From Phycomyces nitens (Eukaryota; Mucoromycota; Mucoromycetes; Mucorales; Phycomycetaceae), in contig JAHRBC010000003.1 of NCBI GenBank assembly GCA_022702545.1, forward strand, positions 6,138,001 to 6,202,000: a DNA stretch of 64,000 bases, read 5' to 3'. Under the pieces are notes generated by a model. It was not told where the DNA came from, did no database searches, and was given only the letters and a program-made list of their open reading frames with translations. Below, one piece after another: positions 47,017-57,003 of the stretch. The translations under genes and the position numbers were made by a program. Position 1 is the first letter of the stretch. Every line of letters starts with the position of its first letter.

Positions 47017-48763
47017 TAAGAAATATCAAGAGAAAAAGACGACGAGAAAAAGAGAGGGGGATAATTTGGCTGATCAAAGGCCTTTAGGATTTCCTCCTGT
47101 TTCTCTTGATGGTTTCTATTCGTCAGAGTGTCAATGTATGATCATGGTCCCCCTCCCTCGTTTACTCTTTCATACTTATTTTCTGAGCATATCTGCAGAA
47201 CCACCTTTATTTTTAGGGGGGTGCCCCAATGTCTTTATATAAAGGGCGTTCGTTAGGGGTCTCGAGTGAATCGAGAGATGTGAAGAAAAAAAGAAAAAAA
47301 GGTTGAATTAATGTTGCTAATGATCGTTGATCATTGACATTTGGTCATTGAAATTGGTCATTGCAATGATTACATCTTTTATGCCACAATCTCTCTATTG
47401 TTATTATTATTGTTATTATTATTATAGGCAAGTCTATTGTGAGTTCAATTACAGAAATGCTACTTGATATACAACCCCAAGTAACCCTTGTCCCATCAAA
47501 GAAAGGGGGGGAAAGACATGTCTTTTAAAGTACTTCTGCTGTTTTAATATATACATTTTTAAAAAAGCCAAAAACAAAAACACATACACAATTAATCCAG
47601 GCCCTATAATTGCAAGGTTTAAAGAAAAGAAGTCTATAGGTTTATCCCACAACTTGACAATCAGCTTCAAAGATTAATAAAGGCTTGGTGGCAGTCTGAC
47701 CCCGATTTGCTCCTTGCCTCAAATTAATGAGTAAGGATAATATAGGCACTTGGGTAAAACCTTGTGCAATCATTATTACCCAATTTTTTGAACAATAGGC
47801 ATGGCCTTTGTTGAAGGACCTTGGCTGGGGTCAGTCAGTGATTGTATGGTGACCGTCTTTAACTTTGCCTTCTTTGCGGTTACTGGTGGGAGCTATGCAG
47901 TCGATAAACTGGTGATTCTGGCTGGACTGAATACATTGATTGCTAGCCTCCATTAAATATCATAAAATATAATAAAACGAAAAAGTCTAATGTCATTAAT
48001 AGATAGTATAGCATATGGTCGGTCATCTTAAAGACTTCTTTTGTTTTAATATATATATAAAGAAAGCATTCCAGCTCAATATTTTGGCCCATTTATGCCA
48101 CATTTATCATAAATTAATCATGATATATATAATTTATGCTTGGTAATTTTGACTAGAGATCTCATTACGAATGTTTCATCATAAAGGGGATCTCACCAAA
48201 GAATAAGAAATATATACAGTAAATGGCTGAATCTCCAATTTATTATTACATTTCAAATCAATAGACAGTTTCGGTAATCTAAAGACGTGCGACCCCAAAA
48301 TAACCACAGTACTTCTTTAATGTCTCCCAAGATTAATATAAAAGAAAGCGTCTTTGAAAACTATAATGCTTCACATTCACTAGGCTTCGTTTTTATGATT
48401 AATAAGCACTAGTATAATCTTTGCTAACCTTAATAATATGGCTGGCTATATAGTTGTCGGCTACAGTTGTCGACTATATAAAGCTCATGAAGCATGTCAT
48501 CCTTACACCCATGCTATCAATATAGATATAGTACAAGTGTGTACCACACAAACATCTCCACGCATCTCATCGGCTCAACCCTCAACCCTCAACTGAGAGC
48601 GCTTTGAGCATGTCTTGCCTATTCGGAAGCTAAATTCCAAGATACATTCAACAAGTTGTTCAAAGTCACCTCTCCCTCCCCCTTTATTTTCGACCCCTTG
48701 TAACCTTGGTTTCTTGCCCTTCTTTCACCCTCTTTCCTTACTTTTTCTTCTTTTTCTTGCTCT
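47017..48763. other. Intergenic region, 1.7 kb, nothing recognised
   Basis: Divergent spacer between the glycosyltransferase-like and CHY/RING genes. It has repeated GGTCATTG/GATCATTG words around 47320-47370, an ATT tract near 47400, and a pyrimidine-rich leader just before 48764. No supported gene. Confidence 0.5.
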
Positions 48764-50411
48764 ATGAATCCACCATCTAATCAACAATACAACGACATGG
48801 ATGTTGATTATGACTATGAGCAAGACATAATCCTGAATGATGACGAGAGCGATCGGCGGAATTCAGATGACCAGGCTCAACAGTCCAACCGAAACAACGA
48901 ATCCAATGAAGCTCGTCAATCAACTGGCTCTAATCAGCAAAGAAACAGCCTCGATCAGGCAGAATTACGCAAAAAGATCATTCAAATCCAACACGACACC
49001 ACAGTCGATCCAAAACAAAAGGCGCGCATGATGCAGGTAAATAACATTTATCATAAAACTGTCTAGTTTAGTAGTATATTATATATATATATATATATTA
49101 TATTAAAAAGAACAAATAGACTTACGCATGGCTTTTATTAGCATCTCATGTCGCACGGAGTACTTCCTGCTACACAAACTGCAGACACCCACAAAAACAA
49201 ACAACCACAGGTCCAAACAGAAGACGTTTACGCGATATCTTACCATGTAATTTGTAGCCAGAATATTGAGTATGGTTTATTGATGTGTCTAGTAGAAAAA
49301 AGAAGGAGGGGTCCTTGGCTGCCAACATTATCAGAGGAACTGTAAGCTACAGGCAGCGTGCTGTGAAAAGATATTTGTTTGCAGATTTTGCCATGATGAA
49401 GCGTCTGATCATGCAATTGTTCGGTAAGTCGGGTTACTATGCGAATATTGGGCTCAATTGTCCTGCTAGAAATGAGACAAAGAACATGCTGTGTATGCTC
49501 TGTAAAACTATCCAACCCGCGGGAAAGGATTGTAATAATTGTGGAGAACAAATGGCAACTTACTACTGCGACAAGTGCAAGCTATGGGACAACATTCCAA
49601 ACAAGGAGATCTATCATTGCGACGACTGTGGTATATGCAGACGAGGAAAGGGGCTTGGAGAAGACTTCTTCCATTGTATGAAATGCAATATATGCATGGT
49701 AATATCAATAAAGGATAAGCACCGGTGCATAGAAAGAAACCTGGAATCTGATTGTCCAATCTGTGGTGAATACATGTTCACAAGTACAGCAAAGGTTATA
49801 TTTATGGCAAGTCATCAATATATATATATATACGATTTAGTTGCGACAATTAACAGATCCTATAGCCCTGTGGTCACTGCATTCACAAGCACTGCTACGA
49901 AACATACCTCCAGAGGGCCTACCAATGTCCCACCTGCCTAAAGTCTCTCTGCAACATGAAGGAGTACTTTAACCGACTCGACCAAGAATTGCAGCGCCAG
50001 CCAATGCCCGTCGAATACGAGCACTACCTGTCATATATATTCTGCAATGATTGTGAAGAAAAGTCGATTGCTAAATATCACTTTTTTTACCACAAATGCA
50101 AACACTGCAAGAGCTATAATACAACTGTCCTAAAGACCGAAAACAAAAAATCTTCCTCAGAAAAGGATGAAAACGATACCATGGCTCTGCCTGAACCAGA
50201 GTCTGAAGGAGCAGGCGCAGAACCTGAATCATCATTGTCATCAACGACTTATATCAACAACATTCAAGACCACGGTCTACTATCACAAGCCGGCGATGCC
50301 GCTAATCATATCATAGGTGCTTTATCTTCTTTTTCTTTACTCAATCATTCTAACAGTGGACGTCCAGGTCCCTCTTCTTCAGCCCCACGTAGCGAACATA
50401 GGGATCCTTAG
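48764..50411 (+). CDS. CHY/CTCHY/RING zinc-finger E3 ubiquitin ligase, RCHY1 (Pirh2)-like
   Basis: Exons 48764-49036, 49142-49246, 49296-49423, 49470-49806, 49866-50411 encode 462 residues. After an acidic/Gln-rich N-terminus come the CHY finger (LGCQHYQRNCKLQA, CRFCHDEASDH), CTCHY region (YHCDDCGICRRGKGLGEDFF), a RING (CPICGEYMF to MPCGHCIHKHCY and YQCPTC) and a C-terminal zinc ribbon (FCNDCEEK, HKCKHCKSYNT). This order is that of RCHY1/Pirh2 E3 ligases. Intron 4 needs a GC donor (GCAAGT at 49807) and splits the RING, joining VIFM to PCGHC. Substrates are unknown. The tail past the ribbon is Ser-rich. Exon 2 is less certain than the others as it encodes no domain. Confidence 0.93.
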
Positions 50412-50562
50412 GGTAGTGTAGTAATGATAAGAAATTAAATAGGTTTATTGTTCATTTATTTTTGTGGCAAGTTAATATCTCTGTTATTAGTAATAGATTG
50501 AGAAAATATTATATATTATATATATATAAAAATGACAGATATCAATCTTTGGCCCAGTACAA

Positions 50563-53286
50563 TTAGTGTTGACGGTTCTGTTCATATGCTTGTGCCATTG
50601 CAATCTGGACATCGATATCATCATCACCCACTGCATTCATAATCTGCTCAATCTCTTCTGCAGACAATGGAACATCTCTATGGTAGATATTAGAACGTTT
50701 GCTGGTTAGATTAACAAAATAAAGGGTTTAATTACCCAAATTGAACAGGATGAGGATCATGCTCATCATGGTGCTCTTCATTCTCATATCCAACACCATG
50801 ACCAACCGCACCAGCCTCATCATCATCATCGTCATCGTCATCTTCATCTTCATCTTCAGGAAAGGTGCCTGGAAGTCTATCTTGGATACCAAGCATATTC
50901 TCCATCAACCCACGGACCAAGCCTTCTCTTCCCCCAGGACCTTGCTGATCGCCTCCTAATCCTAATCCTTGGCCACGTAACAGATCCTGCATGGCAGCCA
51001 CCCAATTTCCTGGCTCAAAGCTTCTTTGTGGGCCTCTCCCTCTGGCAGACATCCTTTCGTTGATGTCATACGAAGACACAGAGTCTGGTGGAGGCAGAGG
51101 GTCGTACATGTGGTAGCTCGCACTAGTGATAGAAGAAGGAAGGTAGCGAAGGAGTCTTTGGACATCTGCCATGACAATATGGCGTGAGATGCTCAAGGGG
51201 ATTCCTTTCTCAGCGCAAGGTACTCGAGTATAAGCAGCCAGTCTAGCTTTAGCTGGCATCTGAACAACTGCCTTGATATTACTCTTGAGCCAATTGATTA
51301 CCTCTGGCTCCTTCCACAGACTATCGCTCCTTTCCACAAATGTCCAGATCAATAGATCCAAATATTCATTCTTGAGACTAAAAAAAAAAGAAAACAGATT
51401 AATAACAGTGACCTTGGACTAGACACGATCCTTACTTTTCATTGAAGAGGTCAGAGGAGTTCATGGATGGCTCAGAATCACCCAACTTTTCCAACAAACG
51501 AGCTGCTACCAAGGGGAATCTCTGGATAGCATGTTGGAGCATTTTTGAGCATTCTGATGCACTTTCATCTCCTGATGTCTTGAATTTGGAATAAGCTGAT
51601 GCAAATGCAAAGTTGGGGAGGGAAGCAAGTGAATTAGGATAGATTTTGCCATCCATTTTCCACTCGGACGTCAATCGAAGAACATATTCATAGTCCTTTG
51701 CATTGAGGGCGTAGTAGTCCATAGATAGGATGGCTCCAAGTGGGTCAGCGGTGGGATCAAGGCTAAATGTCACCAATCATTCACGCAGGGTTAGTCTACT
51801 ATAGAATATCATATGCGGGTTAATATTCCAACTTGCCTAAACAAAAGCTTGTTAAACTCAAATGCAGTTCTCCAGCAACCACGTCGCGTCAGAAACTGAA
51901 TGTGACGGAATATGGCAAGGAAAAAGGATCTTGAAGAACAATGATGGTTAAGGACGTTCAAAGTACTTGTTCCATTCACTATACCTATTCTCTGATCGCG
52001 TATAGGATAATCTCACATTACCAGATCCATATGAGAAATGAGGATGGAAGGCGCGTTCACATGCATAAAGTGCCTGTTCTATTAGAGAGATTCTTATTAA
52101 CCGACTTTCCAAAGACCCTTTACCTACCGATACATTCACCAGCCATAGACCAGTCGCCACTCTGTTTTGCTATCTCTGACAGCTGCAACAATGTGTCCAC
52201 ATGGTAGGGATAGCGACGGTTAAGAAGCACAAGTCCATTAGGATCATGTAAAGCAACCGCGTTTAAAAAGTCCAATTGAATATCCTGGTAACGATCATTG
52301 TGCTTAAATGCATAATATGAGATCCCTAGAGATTGCATCAGTACATAATGTCATTTCGAAATAAGCTTACCATCCTTGGTCTCTATCAATTCCATTGATA
52401 AACCATCTCTTGCATAGGGTCTCCAGTCAGCCTTTGGTGTACAGAGCTTTGATTTCTTGAGAATTCTAAATGACACGAAAAGATTGATATCTACGCGTCT
52501 TTACAGCCAAACAAATACCTTCCGGCACCGGCACCTCTTCCTTCTGTATTGACAACACGGGAACCAAACATACGCTTCATTTCTGCCTCGGCATCCAAAT
52601 ACCGAGCATTGACCGTGATCAATTCACGACACTTGTCTGTGACCCCGTCCCCACTACTGATCTTTGGAGAGCCAGCCTGTGGGCTATATGACCAATTCAT
52701 CAGATCTTGTCTCTTGTCTCTTGATTCTACTCAAGCTTACCTGCCACCAACTTCCTTGAGGGCAGCATCAAGTTCCTGCATGCTCATGTCGGATATATCC
52801 TTGTGCTGACTCTTTTTCTTTTTCTTGTTCTTTTTCTTGTTCTTCTTGGATACCTGAGCAGGTTCAACAGGCTGGCCAATTATAAAACAAAAATACTGTT
52901 ATTAAGAAGGCTTCAAGCGTCTCAAACACGCTTGACAATACCTCTCGATTAATCTTTTCTTTGGGCTTTTCTGCCTGTACAGACAAATTCTTGTTCTGGT
53001 TCTTGTTCTGGTTCTGGTTCTTGTTCTGGTTCTGGTTCTGTTCTTCCTCTTCCTCTTCTTCCTCTTCTTCCTCTTCTACATCATCTCCATTAAGCTGCAA
53101 GAGTGAATATCAGACAGCCGTAAAGTGCCCAAAAGCGTATTTATAGCTTACCAGTGCAAATAAATTCTGTGCTTTTTTGGGCGCTTGAGTCACAACTTCA
53201 TTTTCTTCCTCTTCTTCCTCAGAGACCTCTGGCTCTACTATCTCTAGCTGCTGTTTCTGTAATCGTCGTAGGGCTCGGGATGACAT
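50563..53286 (-). CDS. RQC1: TCF25/Rqc1 family ribosome-quality-control factor
   Basis: Eleven exons (descending): 53152-53286, 52942-53094, 52741-52871, 52519-52683, 52371-52465, 52128-52325, 51985-52078, 51837-51929, 51436-51762, 50736-51377, 50563-50677; 715 residues. The start MSSRALRRLQKQQ is the hallmark of TCF25/Rqc1, followed by an acidic poly-Glu run, Asn/Gln-Lys repeats and a poly-basic stretch (KKNKKKNKKKKK). The body holds the Tcf25 helical-repeat domain (HPYHVDTLLQ-type segment, here YPYHVDTLLQLSEIAKQSGDW). Rqc1 works with Ltn1 and Rqc2 on stalled 60S subunits to guide K48 ubiquitin chains. Intron 8 needs a GC donor (GCAAGT at 51836, minus strand), joining KLLF to SLDPTADPLG. Convergent with the RCHY1-like gene, 151 bp apart. 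Confidence 0.93.
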
Positions 53287-53419
53287 GTTGCAATGACAAA
53301 TGGAAAAGATATCTGACTGCGGAACCATTTATGTAGCCAATAATAAGCCACTCTTTATTACACCAGCCAACCTTTCATTTTTTTCATCTTTTTTTTTGGA
53401 AACAGGAATCTTGAGTGTA

Positions 53420-54157
53420 ATGAAGTCTATTACTATTTTTATTCATGGGCTATTACTAGTCTTGTACGCGGCCAATATATCGGCCAATACGGAAAAACTT
53501 ATATTTCAGGCCAACCAGGATGTTCCTGCATGTACTTTTGAAGCACGTCTGGCCTTGCAGAATTATATCCAGCCAGACGCATCTTTGACCCCACCTTTTA
53601 GTAGTCTGCATGATACCATCAAATCTACTAATCATCTCAATTATTCTGCCGTACCATCCCATCGACTCTATCAACTGACAGGCCTGAACAGGGGATCCAA
53701 ATACGAATTAAGACTATCATATCCTGCAATCGTAAGGACTCTGGTTGATAATTGGTATTCTACACTGATATTAATGTCTGCCAATAAATATGGGTAGACA
53801 CCCACTGATTTTGAGCTGGTGCTCATGTCTGGATGCGATGAATACCTGAGGGAATCCTTACCGACTGATCCTACATTAAGCTATTGGGTGCTTGTAAAAG
53901 GCACGCATACTGGTGTGTCTAGTCGGTATACTACAACTATCCAACCTGTTATCTACAACCTCGGTAAGTTGGGCTTGTATTGTATTGGATCTCTTTGGAC
54001 AACAGTCTAAAGGTGCTGTCTATACTCAGTGCTAGAGACCCTATATGGCGGCTTCTTGTTCTACAACGTCTACAAGATTGTCATATTGATCGCAGGGCTG
54101 CTGGCGATGGGTAGTTTGGTGCTTGTGCCAATGGTTGAGCGAATTGTAAAGGCATGA
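53420..54157 (+). CDS. Unrecognised secretory-pathway membrane protein
   Basis: Exons 53420-53731, 53798-53963, 54030-54157 encode 201 residues. It has an N-terminal signal peptide (ITIFIHGLLLVLYAANISA), a lumenal domain of about 140 residues and a C-terminal membrane helix (IVILIAGLLAMGSLVLVPMV) with a very short cytosolic tail (ERIVKA). The middle contains LYQLTGLNRGSKYELRLSYP spliced to AITPTDFELVLMSGC, which reads like a fibronectin-III-type beta sandwich strand pattern. I cannot name the family. Splice junctions keep frame and domain continuity, so the gene is likely real. It ends 116 bp before the RPS8 start. Confidence 0.75.
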
Positions 54158-54272
54158 AAGCATTAACGTATGTGAGCACTAAAATGGAAAGAGAGTCACG
54201 AAAGGTCTCCACCGAACCTTTGTTGGACAATCACTCCGCTAGTCCATAGCTCCCTCCTTTTCATCATCCACT

Positions 54273-55134
54273 ATGGGTATGGCATGACATCCATTATAGA
54301 AAATAACTATGAAATCTACATCCATCCATCTGTCCATCTATTCAAGAGATGCAGATTTTGTCTAGACACCATTTTCATTTTTTAATCATGATTTATTATC
54401 ATTAATAAAGGTATCAGCCGTGACTCCAGGCACAAGCGATCGTAGGTGTCACATTCGACCATTTCAACTTCACAGCCAATTCACCATTTTATTATCTCCG
54501 TAGTGAGACCGGTGCCAAGCGCGCTCAGTACAGAAAGAAGAGAAAGTTTGAGTTGGGTCGTCCCCCAGCCATGACCAAGCTCGGTGGCAGACGTATCCAC
54601 GTCGTCCGTGTCCGTGGCGGTAACGTCAAGCACAGAGCCCTCCGTCTTGAGTCTGGCAACTTCTCTTGGGGTTCCGAGGGAATTGCCCGCAAGACTCGTG
54701 TCTTGACTGTGGTCTACAACGCCTCCAACAACGAGTTGGTCCGTACCAACACTCTCGTCAAGGGTGCCGTCGTCCAGATTGATGCCACTCCCTTCCGTCA
54801 GTGGCACGAGGCCCACTATGCTTCTTCCCTTGGTAAGAAGAAGGCCACCACCGAGGAAGTTGCCGTTGAGAAGAAGTCCAACAGCGTCCAGAAGAAGATT
54901 GCTGCCCGCAAGTCTGACGCTGCCGTCGAGTCTCTTCTCGATGACCAGTTCACCTCTGGCCGTCTTTACGCCGTTATTGCCTCCCGCCCTGGCCAGTCTG
55001 GTCGTTGCGATGGTTATATCCTTGAGGGTAAGGAACTCGAGTTCTACGTCAAGAAGATCAAGGTAACCTTTTTTTTTAAAAGTAAAAGCTAAATGCATAA
55101 CTGACACTTTATTCTTTATTAGAGCCGCAAGTAA
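54273..55134 (+). CDS. RPS8: 40S ribosomal protein S8 (eS8)
   Basis: Exons 54273-54276, 54411-54441, 54504-55062, 55123-55134 encode 201 residues. Splicing gives the conserved start [20 protein letters not shown], then [18 protein letters not shown], and ends KKIKSRK. The first exon contributes only four coding bases (ATGG) and the last only AGC CGC AAG plus stop. The large exon is markedly C-rich at third codon positions, as expected for a ribosomal protein gene. It is a small-subunit structural protein. Its promoter must lie in the 116 bp after the preceding gene. Confidence 0.97.
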
Positions 55135-55435
55135 ACGATGGTTCTCAAACTACTACTATTACTGTTTACGATTCAATAAATTGTAGAAATATCAACATAA
55201 TCTGCCTCTTTTTGTATGCATTAATTTCTGCACTACTACAGAATGCCCTACTTCTTTGGATGTGAAACAAAAAATGCGATGGAGCCAAGGGGGTTCTTTA
55301 TTACATGAAGGGAAGGGTTTATGGATGCCAGTATATGTACATTAAAAAAAAGGGGGGGAAAGGGGGGAGGAGGAGGAGGAGGGGGGATTTTTGGAGGTTT
55401 TTTTTTCAAGGGTTCTTTGAGAAAAAGATAAAGGT
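55135..55435. other. Convergent 3' spacer with G-rich tract
   Basis: Between convergent RPS8 and the gene at 55436-56260. It contains a G-rich run on the plus strand at 55352-55386 made of G7, G6 and repeated AGG, with potential to form a G-quadruplex. No gene. Confidence 0.6.
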
Positions 55436-56260
55436 TCAGAGGCCCATTTCGTGCAAATCATGGATAATTGTCTCCACACTCCCAATCTTATGATCGCTAT
55501 TCTTCAGTGAGTTTTGCGACTGTCCTCTCGCCCGCTTAAGCTGGTCCATCTTCTCGGCGGCTTCAGTGATACCCTGAAGTTTTTGTTTGATGGCGTCAGC
55601 CCTCCATGAAGAAGGCGATGACACGCCATGGCGCCATTTGTGTTGTTCATTCTCAGGTGTGATCTGAACCATTGAAATGGCATCTACCAATTCATTTGTA
55701 GAGTTCTGAAGACTGGATCGCTGTTGTATACGAGTCATTGATAGTGGAATCCTAGAAGGCCGAGTGCGTGTACGTCGTCTACGGATGAATTTTCCATGTT
55801 GTGATGCGAATGATTGGGTTACGGGTTTTTTTGATTTGATCTTCATGACACCTCTGCTCTGTTGGGTGATTGTCCGACGGAGAAGCTTGTCCAGGGTTAG
55901 CGCGTGTTCTTTTGAACTCTCAAAGACTTTGTTTGCCACTGGAGGAGAGTCTTTGTGAAAAGAGCCAGTGTCATTACCCACACTCACAGCCTGAAGTTTG
56001 GCAGACAATGAGGCCCCAAACAAGGAATCAAGCATCGAGGGCTCTTGTGGTGAAGGGGGAGGTGCAATCGGACGAGATATGGCAAAGCCAGAGTCAACTT
56101 CGTCATTGAATCGATCAGAGAAAGTAAACATGCTCTGTCGTCTCAGTAATCCAGTTTTAGATGGTCTTCCAAGTGCATTCATATAGGACGGAAATATAGT
56201 TCGATCCATCTCCATTAGATCAGACTCGCCTCTGGTTTGATTGATCACTGAAGGCTCCAT
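55436..56260 (-). CDS. Unrecognised basic, Ser-rich protein
   Basis: Single-exon frame of 274 residues from the Met at 56260. It begins MEPSVINQTRGESDLMEMDR and contains FSDRFNDEVDSGFAISRPIA, an Arg cluster RRRRTRTRPSR that could act as a nuclear signal, and a C-terminal helical stretch (ADAIKQKLQGITEAAEKMDQ). No domain recognised. The frame stays open to 56374, but the added residues are encoded by a CT-rich tract (poly-Phe) that looks like a 5' leader. Length, continuity and codon use support a real gene; function unknown. Confidence 0.65.
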   Translation of the reverse strand: MEPSVINQTRGESDLMEMDRTIFPSYMNALGRPSKTGLLRRQSMFTFSDRFNDEVDSGFAISRPIAPPPSPQEPSMLDSLFGASLSAKLQAVSVGNDTGSFHKDSPPVANKVFESSKEHALTLDKLLRRTITQQSRGVMKIKSKKPVTQSFASQHGKFIRRRRTRTRPSRIPLSMTRIQQRSSLQNSTNELVDAISMVQITPENEQHKWRHGVSSPSSWRADAIKQKLQGITEAAEKMDQLKRARGQSQNSLKNSDHKIGSVETIIHDLHEMGL

Positions 56261-57003
56261 GTTTATTTTGTGAATAGAAAAAAAAAGAAAGAAAAAAAAG
56301 AAAGACGAAGCTGGACAATACTGGCTGGCGAGGGAGAACGAGAGGAGGAAGGAACGCTGAAATGAAGCTGGCAAATGAGTTTAACTAATACTGTGGTTTG
56401 TCTCACGTGATACATACCATTCACACATTACAATGCGTAGGCTGTTGGTGCCACCACAAAACAAACAGGGTTGGACAACGGGTCGAATAAAGATGCCTCG
56501 ACTGTCATTCAAGGCCTCATGTTTGCCATTCTTGACGCTATTAGGCCTAGAGCTTTTTTTTGTGATGACATTATATATATATATAATATATTATTATTAT
56601 TATCATTATTATTATTATTTGGTTTTGCACAAATAAATTATCAAAATAGGAACAATAGCACAGGAATATGACTCAGCTTGATTGTCAAGTTAATTATTGA
56701 AATGTCAGCGGCTGTCAGGCCTCTTGGTTGTTAGACTTGTAAGAAACAGACCGTGGGCTGCCATAAGTGCTCAGGGCTGTTGTTGGATATTGAAGAATAT
56801 TCTGCTGATTTTATGATTTTTGGTATTTATAAAAGAATGAGAAAAAAAAGGTGTGAATGTGGCATGTTTTGGCTAAACATCACAAGAGATTATTCAATTT
56901 TTATACATCTATTAACGTGTTCTTATATATGTCTTTATCTTGAAATCACTCGTACAATACAGTTGATGAAAATTGAAAAATAAAGATAAACGCCTGGGTG
57001 GAC
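56261..57003. other. Intergenic region, nothing recognised
   Basis: AT-rich, with TA and ATT microsatellite near 56573-56635. No supported coding frame or RNA gene. Confidence 0.5.

Noticed and set aside
54481..55107. 208-codon minus-strand frame opposite RPS8
   Set aside because: Antisense of a strongly codon-biased ribosomal protein gene.
56261..56374. Upstream in-frame extension of the basic orphan gene
   Set aside because: The added residues come from a CT-rich tract giving poly-Phe; more likely a 5' leader.
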